This document shows, in pieces, positions 32,605 through 44,246 of a stretch of 64,000 bases of DNA; the first letter of the stretch is position 1; every line of letters starts with the position of its first letter. The stretch is from Simmondsia chinensis (taxonomy: Eukaryota > Streptophyta > Magnoliopsida > Caryophyllales > Simmondsiaceae): the NCBI GenBank assembly GCA_018398585.1, contig JAGTTD010000008.1, positions 27,085,208 through 27,149,207 of the forward strand. The letters run 5' to 3'. The notes under the pieces were generated by a model, which did not search any database, was not told where the DNA came from, and worked only from the letters and a program-made list of their open reading frames with translations. A program made the position numbers and the translations under genes.

Positions 32605-33720
32605 GTATGGTTATTCAAAATTGACTCTAATTCGTCATTATTGGCTTCTTTCCAAAATGTGGAGTCAATAGATTTCATGGTTTCATCGTATGTTTTTGGA
32701 TCTTCTTCTAGCATATAAGCACAAACAATTTCCTCATTTATCTCATATGTTCAGTTAAGAAGGTGATAAAGTCTGGTCTAAAACTATTTCTTTTCTAACT
32801 CTTTTACTCCTTATTTTTGGTGTCTCAGTTTCATCAGCATTCTCAATATTGGAGGGCACAAGGTTAGGAGTTACAGACTGAGCATTAGATTTCATGGGAC
32901 ATATGTGTTCAAAGAACTCGGCATCTCTAGACTCCATTATACTACCACATGCAAAAGAGTCATTTTCGCCTTTTATTAAAAACCTATATGCAACACTATA
33001 GTATGCATATCTAATAAAGATGGAATCAATGGTCTTAAGTCCAATTTTGCTTCTTTTAAAGTCGGGAAGTCCAATTTTGGCCAGACACCCCCACACTTTA
33101 AGGTATTTTAAATTAGAAGCGTAGCCTTTCCATAGTTCATTAGGTGTTTTATCAAGTTTCTTATGAGGTACATAGTTTAGTACATGATAAGCAGATAAAA
33201 TCGCCTCCCCCCACATACTGTCAGGAAGTCCAGCACTTATTAGCATAGGGTTCATCATATTTTTCAAGGTTCTGTTTTTCCTTTCTGCAATGCCATTTGA
33301 CTCTATACAGTAAGGGGGTGTTCTTTCATGTATTATTCCTCTCTCTTCGCAATGCGTCTCTAGAGAAGTAAGGTCATACTCCCCTCCTCTATCAGACCTT
33401 AGTCTTTTTATTATTCTTCCTAGTTGATTTTCAACCTCCGCTTTATACTTTAAGAACATTTGTTTAACTTTATCTTTAGTCCTTAGAAGGTATACCATGG
33501 TATATCTAGAGTGGTCATCTACAAAGGTTATGTAGTATCTTTTACCGCCCTTACTCTTGTTTAGCTTTATACTTTAAGAACATTTGTGTAGCTTCATCTT
33601 TAGTCCTTAGAAGGAATACCATGGTATATCTAGAGTGGTCATCTACGAAGGTTATGTAGTATCTTTTACCGCCCTTACTCATTGCTCTTTTAAAATCCCT
33701 TAAGTCGCTATGGACCAATT
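32605..33720 (-). pseudogene. Copia integrase region
   Basis: The open part (33498-32755) covers the second Asp block (RLRSDRGGEYDLTSLETHCE), the Glu block (ESNGIAERKNRTLKNMMNPM) and the conserved ELWKGYASNLKYLKVWGC end. Upstream, a 116-bp stretch is tandemly duplicated (33441-33556 and 33565-33680, offset 124 bp), which breaks the frame through the first catalytic Asp (FVDDHSRYTMVF remains readable in each copy). 32605-32754 is a degraded linker to the RT. Confidence 0.9.
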
Positions 33721-35169
33721 CTAGTAGTTCGGTGTGTCTTTCAACGAATTTAAATGATTTTCTTTAAACCATTTAGAGAAATCTATATTATTAAAGTCAG
33801 GGATTAAGTTCATTTTCTTTAAACGTTTGATAGAGTTAACATTCACATGTCCTAAACGAGCATGCCATAAATCAAGGGATTCAGCGATATAAGCGGAAGA
33901 AGTACTAGCATTCACTTCATTAACACAGTTAGCATAAGGAATAAATAGACCCCCGTTACAGTAACCCTTCCCCACAAATTCACCATTTCTAGTGAGCACG
34001 AGTTTATCAGAATCAAATGCTAATTATAAACCAGCTTTAATGAGAAGGCTACAGGATATCAGGTTTCTATGCATATCAACCACATGCAGCACATTAGTTA
34101 ATGTAAGCATTTTACCAGAGGTGAGTTTTAAAGATATCTTCCATTTTTCGAGGATTGGTACAGCTGCTGAATTTCCCATGTAGACAACATCGCCATCATT
34201 CACCTTCTGGCATTCTTCAAACATGTTCCAATGTGCACAGATGTGTCTAGTAGCGCCAGTATCCACTACCCATTCTGTCGCATTGTTCACCAAGTTCACT
34301 TCCAAGACCACAGCTACAATGTTGTCAGTTTCTACTAGATTGGCCTTGTTCTTGTTGTCTTTGGGTTGGTTCTTCATGTTTCTGTAGTCCTTTGCTTTGT
34401 GTCCATGTTTCCCGTAGAAGTAGTATTCTCCTTGAAATTTGGCCTTCGTTTTGTGAATTTTTCCCCTGGGTTTGAGGTGGGAGTGGTACCTTTTGTCTTT
34501 GCCTTTGAACCTGTCAGAGGAGGCAACTTTTGTTTCAACAATGTTAGCTTTAGAATAGTCAAAGTGTGAGTTTACTTTATCCTTCATCCTGTTTTCTTCT
34601 TCGATTTTCAGATAACCCACAAGTTCTTCTAAAGATAGATCTTTTTTCTTATGCATGACTAGATTCCTATAGTCATTCCATGAGGGCGGAAGCTTTTTGA
34701 TAAGGACATAAGCTTGAGTGATTTCAAATATTTTCAGACCTTCTGACAGTAGAGTAGCTACAATGTTTTCATACTGATGTATTTGGTCAATGATTGGTTT
34801 GTCGTCAACTACTTTAAAATTGAGCCATTTGCTAATAGCATATTTTCTAGTACCGGCATCATCGCTCCCATATTTTTTAAGAAGCGTGTCCCATAATTCC
34901 TTAGCGGTATCCGTTTTGACATAAATGTCGAATAAACTCTCTGTCATGTAATGCAACAGTGTTCCCCTACAGCTTTTATTATCCGCAGTGAATTTTTCGT
35001 CAAAAATATTTTTAGCAGTTTCTTCTTTAGGGACGTTCTTTTCATAGAGAAAATAGTCAATATTAAGTTGTTCTAGGTAGAATAGCAGCTTAAGAGACCA
35101 GCGTTTCTAGTTCTTCCCATTTAGTGGTTCAAGTCTAGACATATCAGGAAGAGGGAGTTTTGCTGCCAT
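33721..35169 (-). pseudogene. Copia gag, protease and pre-integrase
   Basis: Starts at 35169 (MAAKLPLPDMSRLEPLNG) with a stop soon after (TAG where relatives have Tyr before KRWS). The capsid-like UBN2 region (34956 on) reads ELWDTLLKKYGSDDAGTRKY. The single zinc knuckle reads YYFYGKHGHKAKDYRN, where the family has Cys at all three Tyr positions, so zinc binding is lost. The protease keeps WVVDTGATRHIC. After a stop near 34023 the pre-integrase segment has LDLWHARLGHVNVNSIKRLK. Everything from gag to integrase is in one frame. Confidence 0.92.
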
Positions 35170-35224
35170 GATTGAAGTAAATCGTATTTTAGATTATTGA
35201 GTAAATAGTAAGTAGAACAGCAAC

Positions 35225-36632
35225 TGATGCACTCGATTTTTACATATTTTATTTCCCATTCCTGCCATATATTCAGCCTCCACATGTGTGCTTTTGTTGT
35301 AATCTAGGTATATTTTGGCTTAGAGTGCAACGGAGCAAACAAAAGCTAAAAAGTGGAAGATTCAAGCGTAATCGAGGCATAATTGAAGGCTACTTTGAGA
35401 AACCCAACCACGTGTGCAAAATAAGTACCCATCAGGTCAAGATTCCGTCAAAAAGAGTCTTTCTTTGGGCGCGTGGATCGATTGACCATGCATTTTGGCA
35501 ATCGGTCAAGCTTAAAACAAGTAAAAGGCTAAAAATAAGGGTATTTATGACCCAATATCTTGCTAATCTACTTATGAAACCACTTGGGTCACGTAGCTCT
35601 CTTCGAGAGCTTCTATTTGGTGTATAATTTGGCCCATAACGCATTATGGATCAAAAGTTACGCTCGTTTTAAGTTAACTGCGCAAGCTGCTAAGGGGGGG
35701 GGCTGATCGCTCGGTTTGACCACCGATCGATCGGGGATGGCACGGGACCAGCCCTCAAGCATGCCCCATGTATAAATATGAAGGGGGAGACCTAATTTCA
35801 CATCTTTTGCCACGCCTCCTCTCCTCGCGAAGCCGCTACGAGATCCAAGGGGTTCTCAAATGTCAAAGCGCAGGTGGTCGGAGTACTGGGGGAATCAAAG
35901 CAAGGATCAACGTCAACGTCAATTGGGAGAGTCTTCAAATCCTTAGTTTTATCATTATTGTTTTCTTTCTTGGATTTCATGATGTTTAGAACTCTTATGA
36001 AGGAGTAGACTTTTAGTTTAGAGATAAAGGACGGGTCGCGGTCCGTATCCCAGATTTATATTTTATTGTAAATAATGGGTTTGTTATGTTATATACGCAC
36101 CCCTGTGGGGAATTTATGATCGTTATTTGGTTTTCTTTGTGTGAGCTTGTAGCCATGTTAAGATTTTCAAATTATTAGCGTTAGTCTATGAGCTTATAGC
36201 GTAGACCAAAACATAACTGGTTTTCATACGTGAATAGGGTTGAGGTTGTACCCAACCCTAAACACAATCTTTGTACAAATTAATATTTGGTTAGAAGTGA
36301 TAAAGGAATTAAGTAGTACTAATGAGATAACCTATGCTACATGTAGGGATGATATGATAGGTTATACCTTTAGACTAGTTCATTACCTTAAGCCCTAATT
36401 TAAATACTAACCCAGGCTTAGTGCTCATAGTCTAAGCCTCCTAAACCATTGTCATAGTAGAATATAATGACTGGATACGAGTAATACTACCTTGAATTCA
36501 TTCCCTAAACTAACCTCAACTGAATTGACACTTTTAGTTTATTGTTAGTTTTGCTATTTTAGTTAACAAATTATTTAAATCAACAAAACTCGATTTCAAC
36601 TGCTCGTTAATTACAAAATCCAACTTAACTCC
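35225..36632 (+). repeat. LTR-like repeat, copy 2, inside the copia element
   Basis: Begins TGATGCACTCG and follows the same order as 26379-27750, including TATAAATAT near 35771, GGTGGTCGGAGTAC near 35873, GAAGGAGTAGACTTTTAG, and CCCCTGTGGGGAA near 36101. The right end is cut off where the copia LTR resumes (36633). A run of eight or more G at 35693 is notable. It inserted after the copia element, or was captured during its rearrangement. Confidence 0.65.
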
Positions 36633-37265
36633 GTCCTCCAGGATTAACGCGATCCGACCTTTAACGTGCACTCGTTAGAAGCCGGGTGGGATGCTACGTG
36701 AACTTGTCCGGACTTAGAAAAAGTTTTGGAGAAGAAGGCAGGAGAGAGCTTAGAGAAAGAGGAGGAGAAGTTGTTCTGATCTTTGGATAATCAAAAATAG
36801 CTGACAAGAGGTGGTATTTATAGTTATAATTGTGGCTGTTGGGAGTAGTTATGACCTCCCAACGGTCAGCTTTGAAGGGTTGCGACCCTTAGGAAAAACC
36901 AATAATAAAGGACGTCCAGTTGTCAGCTTTGAAGGGGTGCTTCCCTAAGCAGTAATGGAGGTTCTTTTTGGGAGAGATGGGGTGCGTTTTTACGAGGAGC
37001 ATTGATGGCCGACAAAATAAAATATTTTTGATAAAATAAAAATACTTGTAATAAAAAGGACACCCATGCTAGAGCGTAGCAGGCAAGTGGTGCGCGCTCG
37101 CATGTGGTTCCCACCAATCTGTCACCCATTACTTAGTTCCAGTACTTCTTGTTATAAGGTCATATATAAACTACCCCTCTCTTCACTAAATTATCCATGT
37201 GGGATGTGGGTTTTAGCTTAGGACTTCAATATTCAATTTGGTTAATCTTTGTTACATTTTCAACA
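36633..37265 (-). repeat. 5' LTR of the copia element (right), truncated
   Basis: Matches 29921-30562 with scattered changes and ends CATTTTCAACA followed by AGACC. The first 170 bp of the left LTR have no counterpart here. Confidence 0.9.
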
Positions 37266-37299
37266 AGACCAAATTCGCGAGTAGTATGTAAACATTCAA

Positions 37300-38130
37300 G
37301 CTCCGTTTGTTTCGCGGGAAAAACACACTCCCGGAATTGGTTTTCTCCTCTTCCGTTGTTTGGCATGAATTTTATGACGGAAAAGATTTTCTAAGGGAAA
37401 AACTTTTCCCTCAAATGGGGGAAAATGACATTCCTTTTGAAAGAAGGGAAGTTATCATTCCAATCAACACAAAAAAATTTCGAAGGTATATGTTAGTTCG
37501 AATATAAATTAGACCAAAATAAACTAAATGAGATCTTAGATTCTAGAGGTAATAATGTCAGACAAAAATTTTAAGAAAAATGATTAGTCAGCTTTAAATC
37601 CTTGAGTGAATTATGTGGTTCAATTTGATTTTCATTCCTGCATGATATTTTATATTTGAAAGATATTTATCCATTAACGCTATGATGTATACCATAATTA
37701 AGAAATAACGTTTACATCAAACTAAGCAACAAAAAACTATTCATATCTAGATAATAAAATGTTCAAATTCAGGGTACTTTATTGTATATATTAAAATATC
37801 AAGATATGTTACAAATAGTCCAACCTCAGGTACCTTAGTAATGATTTCCCTATTTCTTTATTAAAATATAACTTTTTCATAAGCACTCATAGCCTATATA
37901 ATTTTAAATATATTATATCGCTACTTATGTTGTCCTATGATTAGGTATAGGACGATTGATAAAAGATGTTTCCCTTTAAAACAAATAATGACTATTATAA
38001 GATGAGACCATATTTTTCGTTGAAACAAACAACGAAAAATTTAAAGGGGAATTGCATTTTCCATGGAAAACCTTTTTCCAAAGGAAAATATTTTCCGTGG
38101 GAAAAGCAATTCCGCCGAAACAAACGGAGC
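37300..38130. mobile_element. TIR element, about 830 bp, unclassified
   Basis: Inverted ends GCTCCGTTTGTTTCGCGGGAA (left) and, read inward, GCTCCGTTTGTTTCGGCGGAA (right), each followed by GGAAAA-rich DNA such as TTTTCC.TGGAAAA. No coding frame. Flanks (ATTCAA / CTCAATG) do not give a clear target duplication. The interior also contains dispersed AT-rich repeat shared with 28.7 kb. Confidence 0.65.
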
Positions 38131-39530
38131 CTCAATGTCAAAGTATCCTAATTGCAATTTATTTGTCGGGCGTTTAGGACTCTCAAATCTTGATAAAATA
38201 TTCCAATATATTTACTCTTTCGAGAAATACCAATCTCACCAGCTCAATGTTTGGAGGTACCAATCCATGCCAAAGGCTTTGGAGTTCAGTACCCGTATCA
38301 TCACAACATTTCATTCAAACAAGTTTTTGTCTCCAGCCAAGGCTCCAAATTGAGTCAATTCCATCCCATAAGCCCATATTGTCAAATAACTTTTTTTCGA
38401 GCAAAAACACATAAGAGCCTAGAAATTTTCTTTTAACATGATGCGGCAACAATAGTCAAGGCTAGCAATAAAACGGAGTTTAGCAAAGATCAGGGGTACG
38501 TATGTCATGTTACTCTAACTTTATGGATGGTTGTTTTCAGGATTTGAACTCTTCCAGTGCTTGATTAGGGTCAAGAAAATGATATGAGATTGCTTTGGTA
38601 ATTGAGGTGTCCTCGATGGCTAACGGGCACCTTGGCTAGTTCCTAGGTTGCACGCATCATTTATTTCAAAGTTTCTCTTCTTACAATAAGTTAGCTCTAT
38701 TAGGTTTTTTTTCTACCTTTTGTTTGGTAAATAAAACCAAAACTATTTGCAGCTTTTAGCTTTTAACAAATATTTTCTAGTTTTATATGAATAGTGCTAA
38801 GATAAAAGTGAGAGGAACCGTAAGAGAAGATGGTGAACAGTGGGCAACAATAGGTAGGTGGCGGTAAGCTAGTGGAGCCAGGCAGTAGCAGGAGGGCGAT
38901 GCTACCAAAGGGGGAGGATTATAAACTATGAACACCTTTTTAAAAATATTGTTTCTAGCTTTTAGAAACAATATTTATATTTTTTAAAAGACACTGGAAT
39001 TGTAAATTATACATAAGCATTTAAGAAAAAACAATTAATAGTTTTTAAACAAAAAATAAATGGACCCTTAGTGAGTGACCAAAAGAATTGTTTGGTCTTT
39101 ACGAAAATCGTTATTATCAGGGCAAAAATTGTTATTGCCAAAGCAATAATGTAACTTATAAATAATGAAAGCCACAAAATTGCATTAAAAACTATAATCT
39201 TCCTCTGTCAATAATAATTCTACCCTACCAATAACTTATGAAAGTAATGAGACCAAATAAAAGGACTCCCCCCAAAAAGCAACTAACAAAAGAATCTACA
39301 TATGTTTTAAAAGTACTTATGAAAGCATTTCCGACTCTAACTATGTCAAAATTTTTTTGACTTTATCTATAGTTGATGTTCTTGTTTCTACAGAATAAGT
39401 TGCTTCACTGAGACATAAGCATCAAGTCAGATTTCGCCACTATGATTTCTTACATACGTTCCTTGATTCCATGTCTATGGAACTGGAATTTCCTTGTCAG
39501 TTAAGATTCGGTCATGAATTTTGAGATTTA
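38131..39530. other. Spacer, no gene
   Basis: No credible coding sequence. 39090-39290 (TCGTTATTATCAGGGCAAAAATTG) resembles 25610-25990, another dispersed AT-rich repeat present in both places. Confidence 0.4.
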
Positions 39531-40010
39531 GACAATGTGCGCAAATGAGCTTAACCGGATTGTGAACCCTCCCGAGTGGGCTCATCATAAAGCTCGGAAG
39601 GCCTGACTCATTTCGAGCTCATGTTGAGTTAAGCCGGTTGGTTTAGCTTATCAAGGCGAGCCCGAGCCTAATAAAACTTGAGCTTGTATACTCGCGAGCC
39701 TAAATGAGTCATAGTGAGCCTATAACTTATTAGCTTAATTATTTCTGGAGGAGCCAAGCTTGAGCTTAAATGAGTGGAACGCGAGCTTAATTGAGCTTAA
39801 ACAAGTTTAAACTAATTTTAAGTGAACATAAATATCCCAATGTCAGCTTGGAGTTCGCCAAGCTAGATTCGAGCTCAACTGAGTCAAGCATGAGCCTTTG
39901 ACGAGCCATGTTCAAGCCTGAAGTTTCCAAGCTTGTGAAGCTTCAAACCGAGCCCAAGTCGAGTGTCAAATCTAATGGGCTCGAGCTCAACTTGGCTCAA
40001 GTACAATCAT
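39530..40010. repeat. AGCTTGAGC / GAGCCTGA-rich repeat
   Basis: Dense, degenerate repeats of GAGCTTGAGC, AGCCCGAGCC and CTTGAGCTTAA on both strands, with GAGCTC cores. Similar composition is seen at 22.88-23.05 kb. Likely a noncoding part of a transposon of unknown class. Confidence 0.5.
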
Positions 40011-41155
40011 AATTTAGACATTTTAGTTTTCTGCATAACTTTTAAGAAACTAACTTTATTGTGCACTATTTTGCAAAAGCTCGTTGTTATGAGGATAGAC
40101 CCCTTTGTAGCTCAGCTTAACTTTGGTCATGGTGTGCCCATATGCTTCTTAGTTGCTCATGCCTTTTGTTTTTATTCATATTTCCCATTTCTTATTTTTT
40201 CCTTGTGAGTGTGATAGTGTATAACCAAGGGTGAATTTTTGGATTTTATGTGTTGAGTATGGTTTTGTTCTGCAATAATTCATGTCTGCAGAGTGGAACA
40301 ATTTTTGAGGCCCAACTGTGGATGTTCATTGTTTTCAAACGCAATAGGGTTTCATGTGGTTATTGCCCGCCTAAGATTTTCAAGGTGCTGTGTGAGAAAA
40401 ATAGTCAAAAAGCTTTGCTACATCATGGATAGTTGGCCGATGTTGGCTCTTCTGTAGAGCATGTTTCTAAAGGGCTTTGTAGACGATATTAAGGATTAGA
40501 CTAAATTAAATTAAGCCCATAACATACTAGGATTTAATGTGTTTCTATATATACTGGTTGGGAAGTGAGTTGATGTGCACCACGTAAAATTGTCACATGC
40601 ATTATTCTCAAAATAGTGAAAATTTTGTGCTTCCCACCATAGGGATAGGTTACATAGGCTACGACCTGATCACGTGATTCCGATTTTTCGATTTTTCCTT
40701 CAAGTCCTTTTGTGTATTTGCTAGATTTCTGGTTCAATATTGTCGGCTGGTTCTAACAACAAAATGACATAAATCACTTGTCTTACATTTTTTTCTCATT
40801 AAATTTTTTATTATTCTTTCATTTCAATTTTTTTAAACATAGAATTTCGTAAGATCAAACATAAGATTCTACGATTACAACACAATAAATACTCCAATGA
40901 ATGGATTTTAAAACAATCCACCAACGGTGCAAACTGGGCCAGTCGTATCTTGTGTAAAATTTTCTCTGGGGGCTTAGGCCCAACATACGGAGTTGGCATA
41001 CATATCACATTTAAGTCCAACGAGATTTCATCCTAAAACCAATTAGAATTAGGTGTAGTAGCCCACTACGTTTATATTTTCATCTTTTCTCTTCAATTTT
41101 TTTTTTTTGGAACAAATTTCTTTTCAATTCTAATATGAGACTCTTACTAGAATCA
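40011..41155. other. Spacer, no gene supported
   Basis: Contains a splice-acceptor-like TGTCTGCAG near 40290 followed by a 45-codon open stretch ending at a stop near 40432. I recognise no protein family, so I do not call it a gene. Confidence 0.35.
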
Positions 41156-41163
41156 CATATGAA

Positions 41164-44100
41164 TAGTGGTGGCCACTGGCCTGGGCCGGCCCAAAAACAA
41201 GGCCGTTGGGGGCTGCTGCCCCCCAACGGGTATATGTGTCAGGGAGGGCAGCGGCATTATTAAAAAAAAAAAAAGTTCTAATTTTTTTCTATAAATACCC
41301 ACCTCATTTTCTCATTTCACCACACTACAATCTCTTCAATTCTCTCCTTTAATTACTCTACTTACTATCCAATTCTCTCTTCTCCAATTTTCCCAAGTTT
41401 GAAGTTACAACTATATTCTGCTCGTAGAATCTTGTAAAAGTTCAACTTTCAGTTTTCGCTTCGGTAAATTTAGTATCAAATTTTTAATTGTTTGTCATTT
41501 TTATTTACCTAATTTGCACTTTACTTACATTTCATAATTATAAATTAATGAAAAAAATGGCTCATAATTTATCTTCATCTGGAGCTGGTCGATCTAATTC
41601 TAGCTCTTACCGATCGCCTCAAGCTCCTAAAGTAGCTGAGCTTAATACCCAGGAACGGAAATATTTACAACCTGGTCCGTCACGTCCCTACACGGACACC
41701 TTAAGTTGGGAACAAGAGCATCAGTATGAGCATGATTATTTTGAATCGGGTGGTGCGGGATGTTCTCAAAACGAGCCCACACTCACCACCGATGAAACTG
41801 AAACTTACACCAGCACTACTGGTAGGTGTAGTACTAGCGACGTACGAAACCACTTCACACTAGATCGTGAAAATAATAAAGCATATTATAAATTATGTGA
41901 TCCCCCTAAAATTTTTAGTCATTTATATGGTGGTATGACAGGCACGTTAAAAAGGCACCTAACAAAATGCCACCCTGAATTATACGTGGATAAAACCCAT
42001 CAAACTCTAGTACAGCAAGCGACTGGTGTGCTGGCTAGCTTTAGGTCTTCACAAGAAAATAATAGACGTGAATTAGTAAGATACGCCATTGGGGCGGAAA
42101 AGCCATTTAACACTGGCGAAGACCCTAAATTCGTTCGATACTGTCAAAATGCATTAAACCCCGCCATTGTAAGGGTTCCTCTGAATACTTTCAAGCGGGA
42201 CGTATTTAAAGATTTTAATAATATGAGAAATGAATTACAAGATATTTTAAGGACGAACACAAGCATATTCTCGTTGACGTCTGACACATGGAAGTCGAAA
42301 CCCGGTATGCCTTTCTTGTGCATAACGGCACATTGGATGGATTCTTTCTTTATAATGCAAAACCGAATAGTTGCTTTTACAGAATTTGAATATTCCCACA
42401 CTGGTCAGATAATAACGGGTGGTATTATGGAGGCATGCCACTAGTGGGGGATACATCGCAAAATTTTTACCATTACTTTTGATCATAATGCTTCAAACAA
42501 CGATACTTCTGTAAGACAATTAATTAGGCATATTAGACCCATGTTAGATGGAAAATATTTCCATTTACGTTGCATATGTCATATTTTGTATTTTATGGTA
42601 ATGGATGGTTTGAAACTTATAGATGCTTCTCTTGAGCCTTTAAAATAAGTAACTATAGCAATTAAATCATCCGGAGGTAGGAAAAGAAAATTTAAAGCTC
42701 TTTGTAAGACGTACGGTATACATTTTACACAATTTAAATTAGATATACAAATTAGGTGGTCATCAACGGTAGAAATGTTAGAAAGAATATTACCGTATAA
42801 AGATATTTTAATTGAATTTGTGCAGAATAGTTGTTTAGATCTAAGGAATTTTAATTTGCTTAACGCATATTGGGATGTAGTTAATGAAATTTGTAAATTT
42901 TTTGTAATTTTTAAAGAAGCTACAACTTTTTTTCCTGGGTGTTATTATCCTACCATTCCATAAGCAATATCTAAACTTGTAAATATTGCTGCTTGGATTG
43001 CAGAAAACGAATCCAACCCCTTGTTAACGAACTCTACTGCCGCCATGAAGCAAAAATTTTATAAATATTATTCTGAATTGCCACTAATATATCGTTTTCC
43101 CAAAATTTTTGATCCCCACTGTAAACACTCTTCCACCGAGAAGCCGTTCGCAGCGAGAATCAAGGGATCAGGCTTACAATTATTTGCACAATATTTTTAT
43201 CACAAACTAAATCCAACCATTAATGTAGCATCTTTTATTTTCCGAGTTGATAAAAATTTACGTGAAAATTTTTTCTTGTATGCTTGAAGATTATCATCTG
43301 ATAACCCACATGCTTCTTCTACATCATCCTTTACATCCTCTGGTAAAGGAAAACCATATGCGTGGGATATGCTGGACCGATTGAAGCCCAAATAAAATCC
43401 CATGTCGTATGACGAACTTGATTTTTACTTGTGTTTGCCTATGCTCGAGTTCTACCCAACGCAGGAGACTTCACATTTTGATATTTTACAATTGTGGTGT
43501 TCCAATCAAACCTAATATCCCGTGCTTTCCACCATGGCACGTGATATGCTAATGTGTCCGATGTCTTCAGTGGCATCGAAGTGTACTTTTAGTACAGGTG
43601 GCAGGTTGATTGGATCGAAAAGAGTGAAGCTATCATCGTCTAGCTTGGAAATGTCGGCGTGCTTGAAGGACTGGTTGCATGCAGCGAATAGAGAGCAAGC
43701 CCGACTAAAGTTGGGGTCATCGAGCAACAAAGAAGACGACTGTACCACCGATACAACAAGTTCCATACTAACCCCTACCAGTTTAGACTAAATTAACTTA
43801 TTTATATTATTGTAATTATGTTTCGTTATAATATATTTCCTTTTATAGAATAGATTTGTAATTTTAAATAGTGGGATTATATATTTTTTTAATCATATTA
43901 GTATAGTTGTATTTGTTGACAATTTATGATGCATTTTATTTTATTAAATATATTTATAATTATGATTGTGTTGTATTGTATTGTATTTGTGTTATATTAT
44001 TCATCAATAAATTATAATTATTTTTTGATCAAAATGAATGTATATTTTTATAATTTTAGAAGGCGCTGTTATAATTGTATTGTATGTTATATTATATGAT

Positions 44101-44238
44101 ATAATACATAATATATGTAATACATATATAAATTTAAAAAAAAGGGGGGCAGGGGGGAGCCGAGTCAGGGCCTGACCCAGCTCGGCCTAGCCCGGACCGG
44201 TCCGGTCCTGGGCTGGGCCCGGCCCGTGGCCACCACTA
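41164..44238 (+). mobile_element. hAT transposon, 3.08 kb
   Basis: Terminal inverted repeats TAGTGGTGGCCAC followed by GGCC-rich DNA, and a perfect 8-bp target duplication CATATGAA at 41156-41163 and 44239-44246, both diagnostic of hAT elements. The 3' subterminal region is very GC-rich (44145-44230) with GGTCCGGTCC and GGCCCGGCCC blocks. A single transposase frame lies inside. Confidence 0.95.
41548..43791 (+). pseudogene. hAT transposase, broken only by stop codons
   Basis: One reading frame runs from MKKMAHNLSSSG to LTPTSLD (about 748 codons), with no frameshift seen but in-frame stops at 42442, 42646, 42961, 43285, 43393 and 43513. An N-terminal BED-type zinc finger remnant (FSHLYGGMTGTLKRHLTKCH) is followed by the DDE/RNase H-like domain: SLTSDTWKSKPGMPFLCITA and FTITFDHNASNN. 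The C-terminal hAT dimerisation region is recognisable (YPVLSTMARDMLMCPMSSVA, FSTGGRLIGSKRVKLSSSSL). Each stop is one C-to-T change from a Gln or Arg codon. It resembles the RICESLEEPER/Tam3 type. It is inactive as it stands. Confidence 0.92.
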
Positions 44239-44246
44239 CATATGAA

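Larger units (their letters stand above)
29751..37265 (-). mobile_element. Ty1/copia retrotransposon, decayed, with an insertion
   Basis: On the minus strand: right LTR, gag, protease, integrase, RT, RNase H, left LTR, the copia order with integrase before RT. Ends are TGTTG and CAACA, and the target duplication AGACC lies at 29746-29750 and 37266-37270. The promoter-side (right) LTR has lost about 170 bp of its far side, and a 1.4-kb LTR-like sequence (35225-36632) now sits between it and gag, replacing the primer-binding site. About 600 bp of noncoding DNA (30563-31190) separates RNase H from the left LTR. Confidence 0.93.

Noticed and set aside
26379..36632. The LTR-like repeats at 26.4 and 35.2 kb as the two LTRs of one element enclosing the copia sequence
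   Set aside because: The second copy lies inside the copia element whose AGACC target duplication encloses 29751-37265, while the first lies outside, so they are independent insertions.
37207..37507. Small plus-strand ORFs across the copia LTR and TIR element
   Set aside because: They span an LTR end and a transposon terminus, with no conserved features.
40250..40432. A 60-codon exon-like frame preceded by a TGCAG acceptor
   Set aside because: No known domain, no neighbouring exons and a single short frame; could easily be chance.
44145..44235. CpG-island-like promoter at the hAT 3' end
   Set aside because: It is the GC-rich subterminal repeat and terminal inverted repeat of the hAT element.
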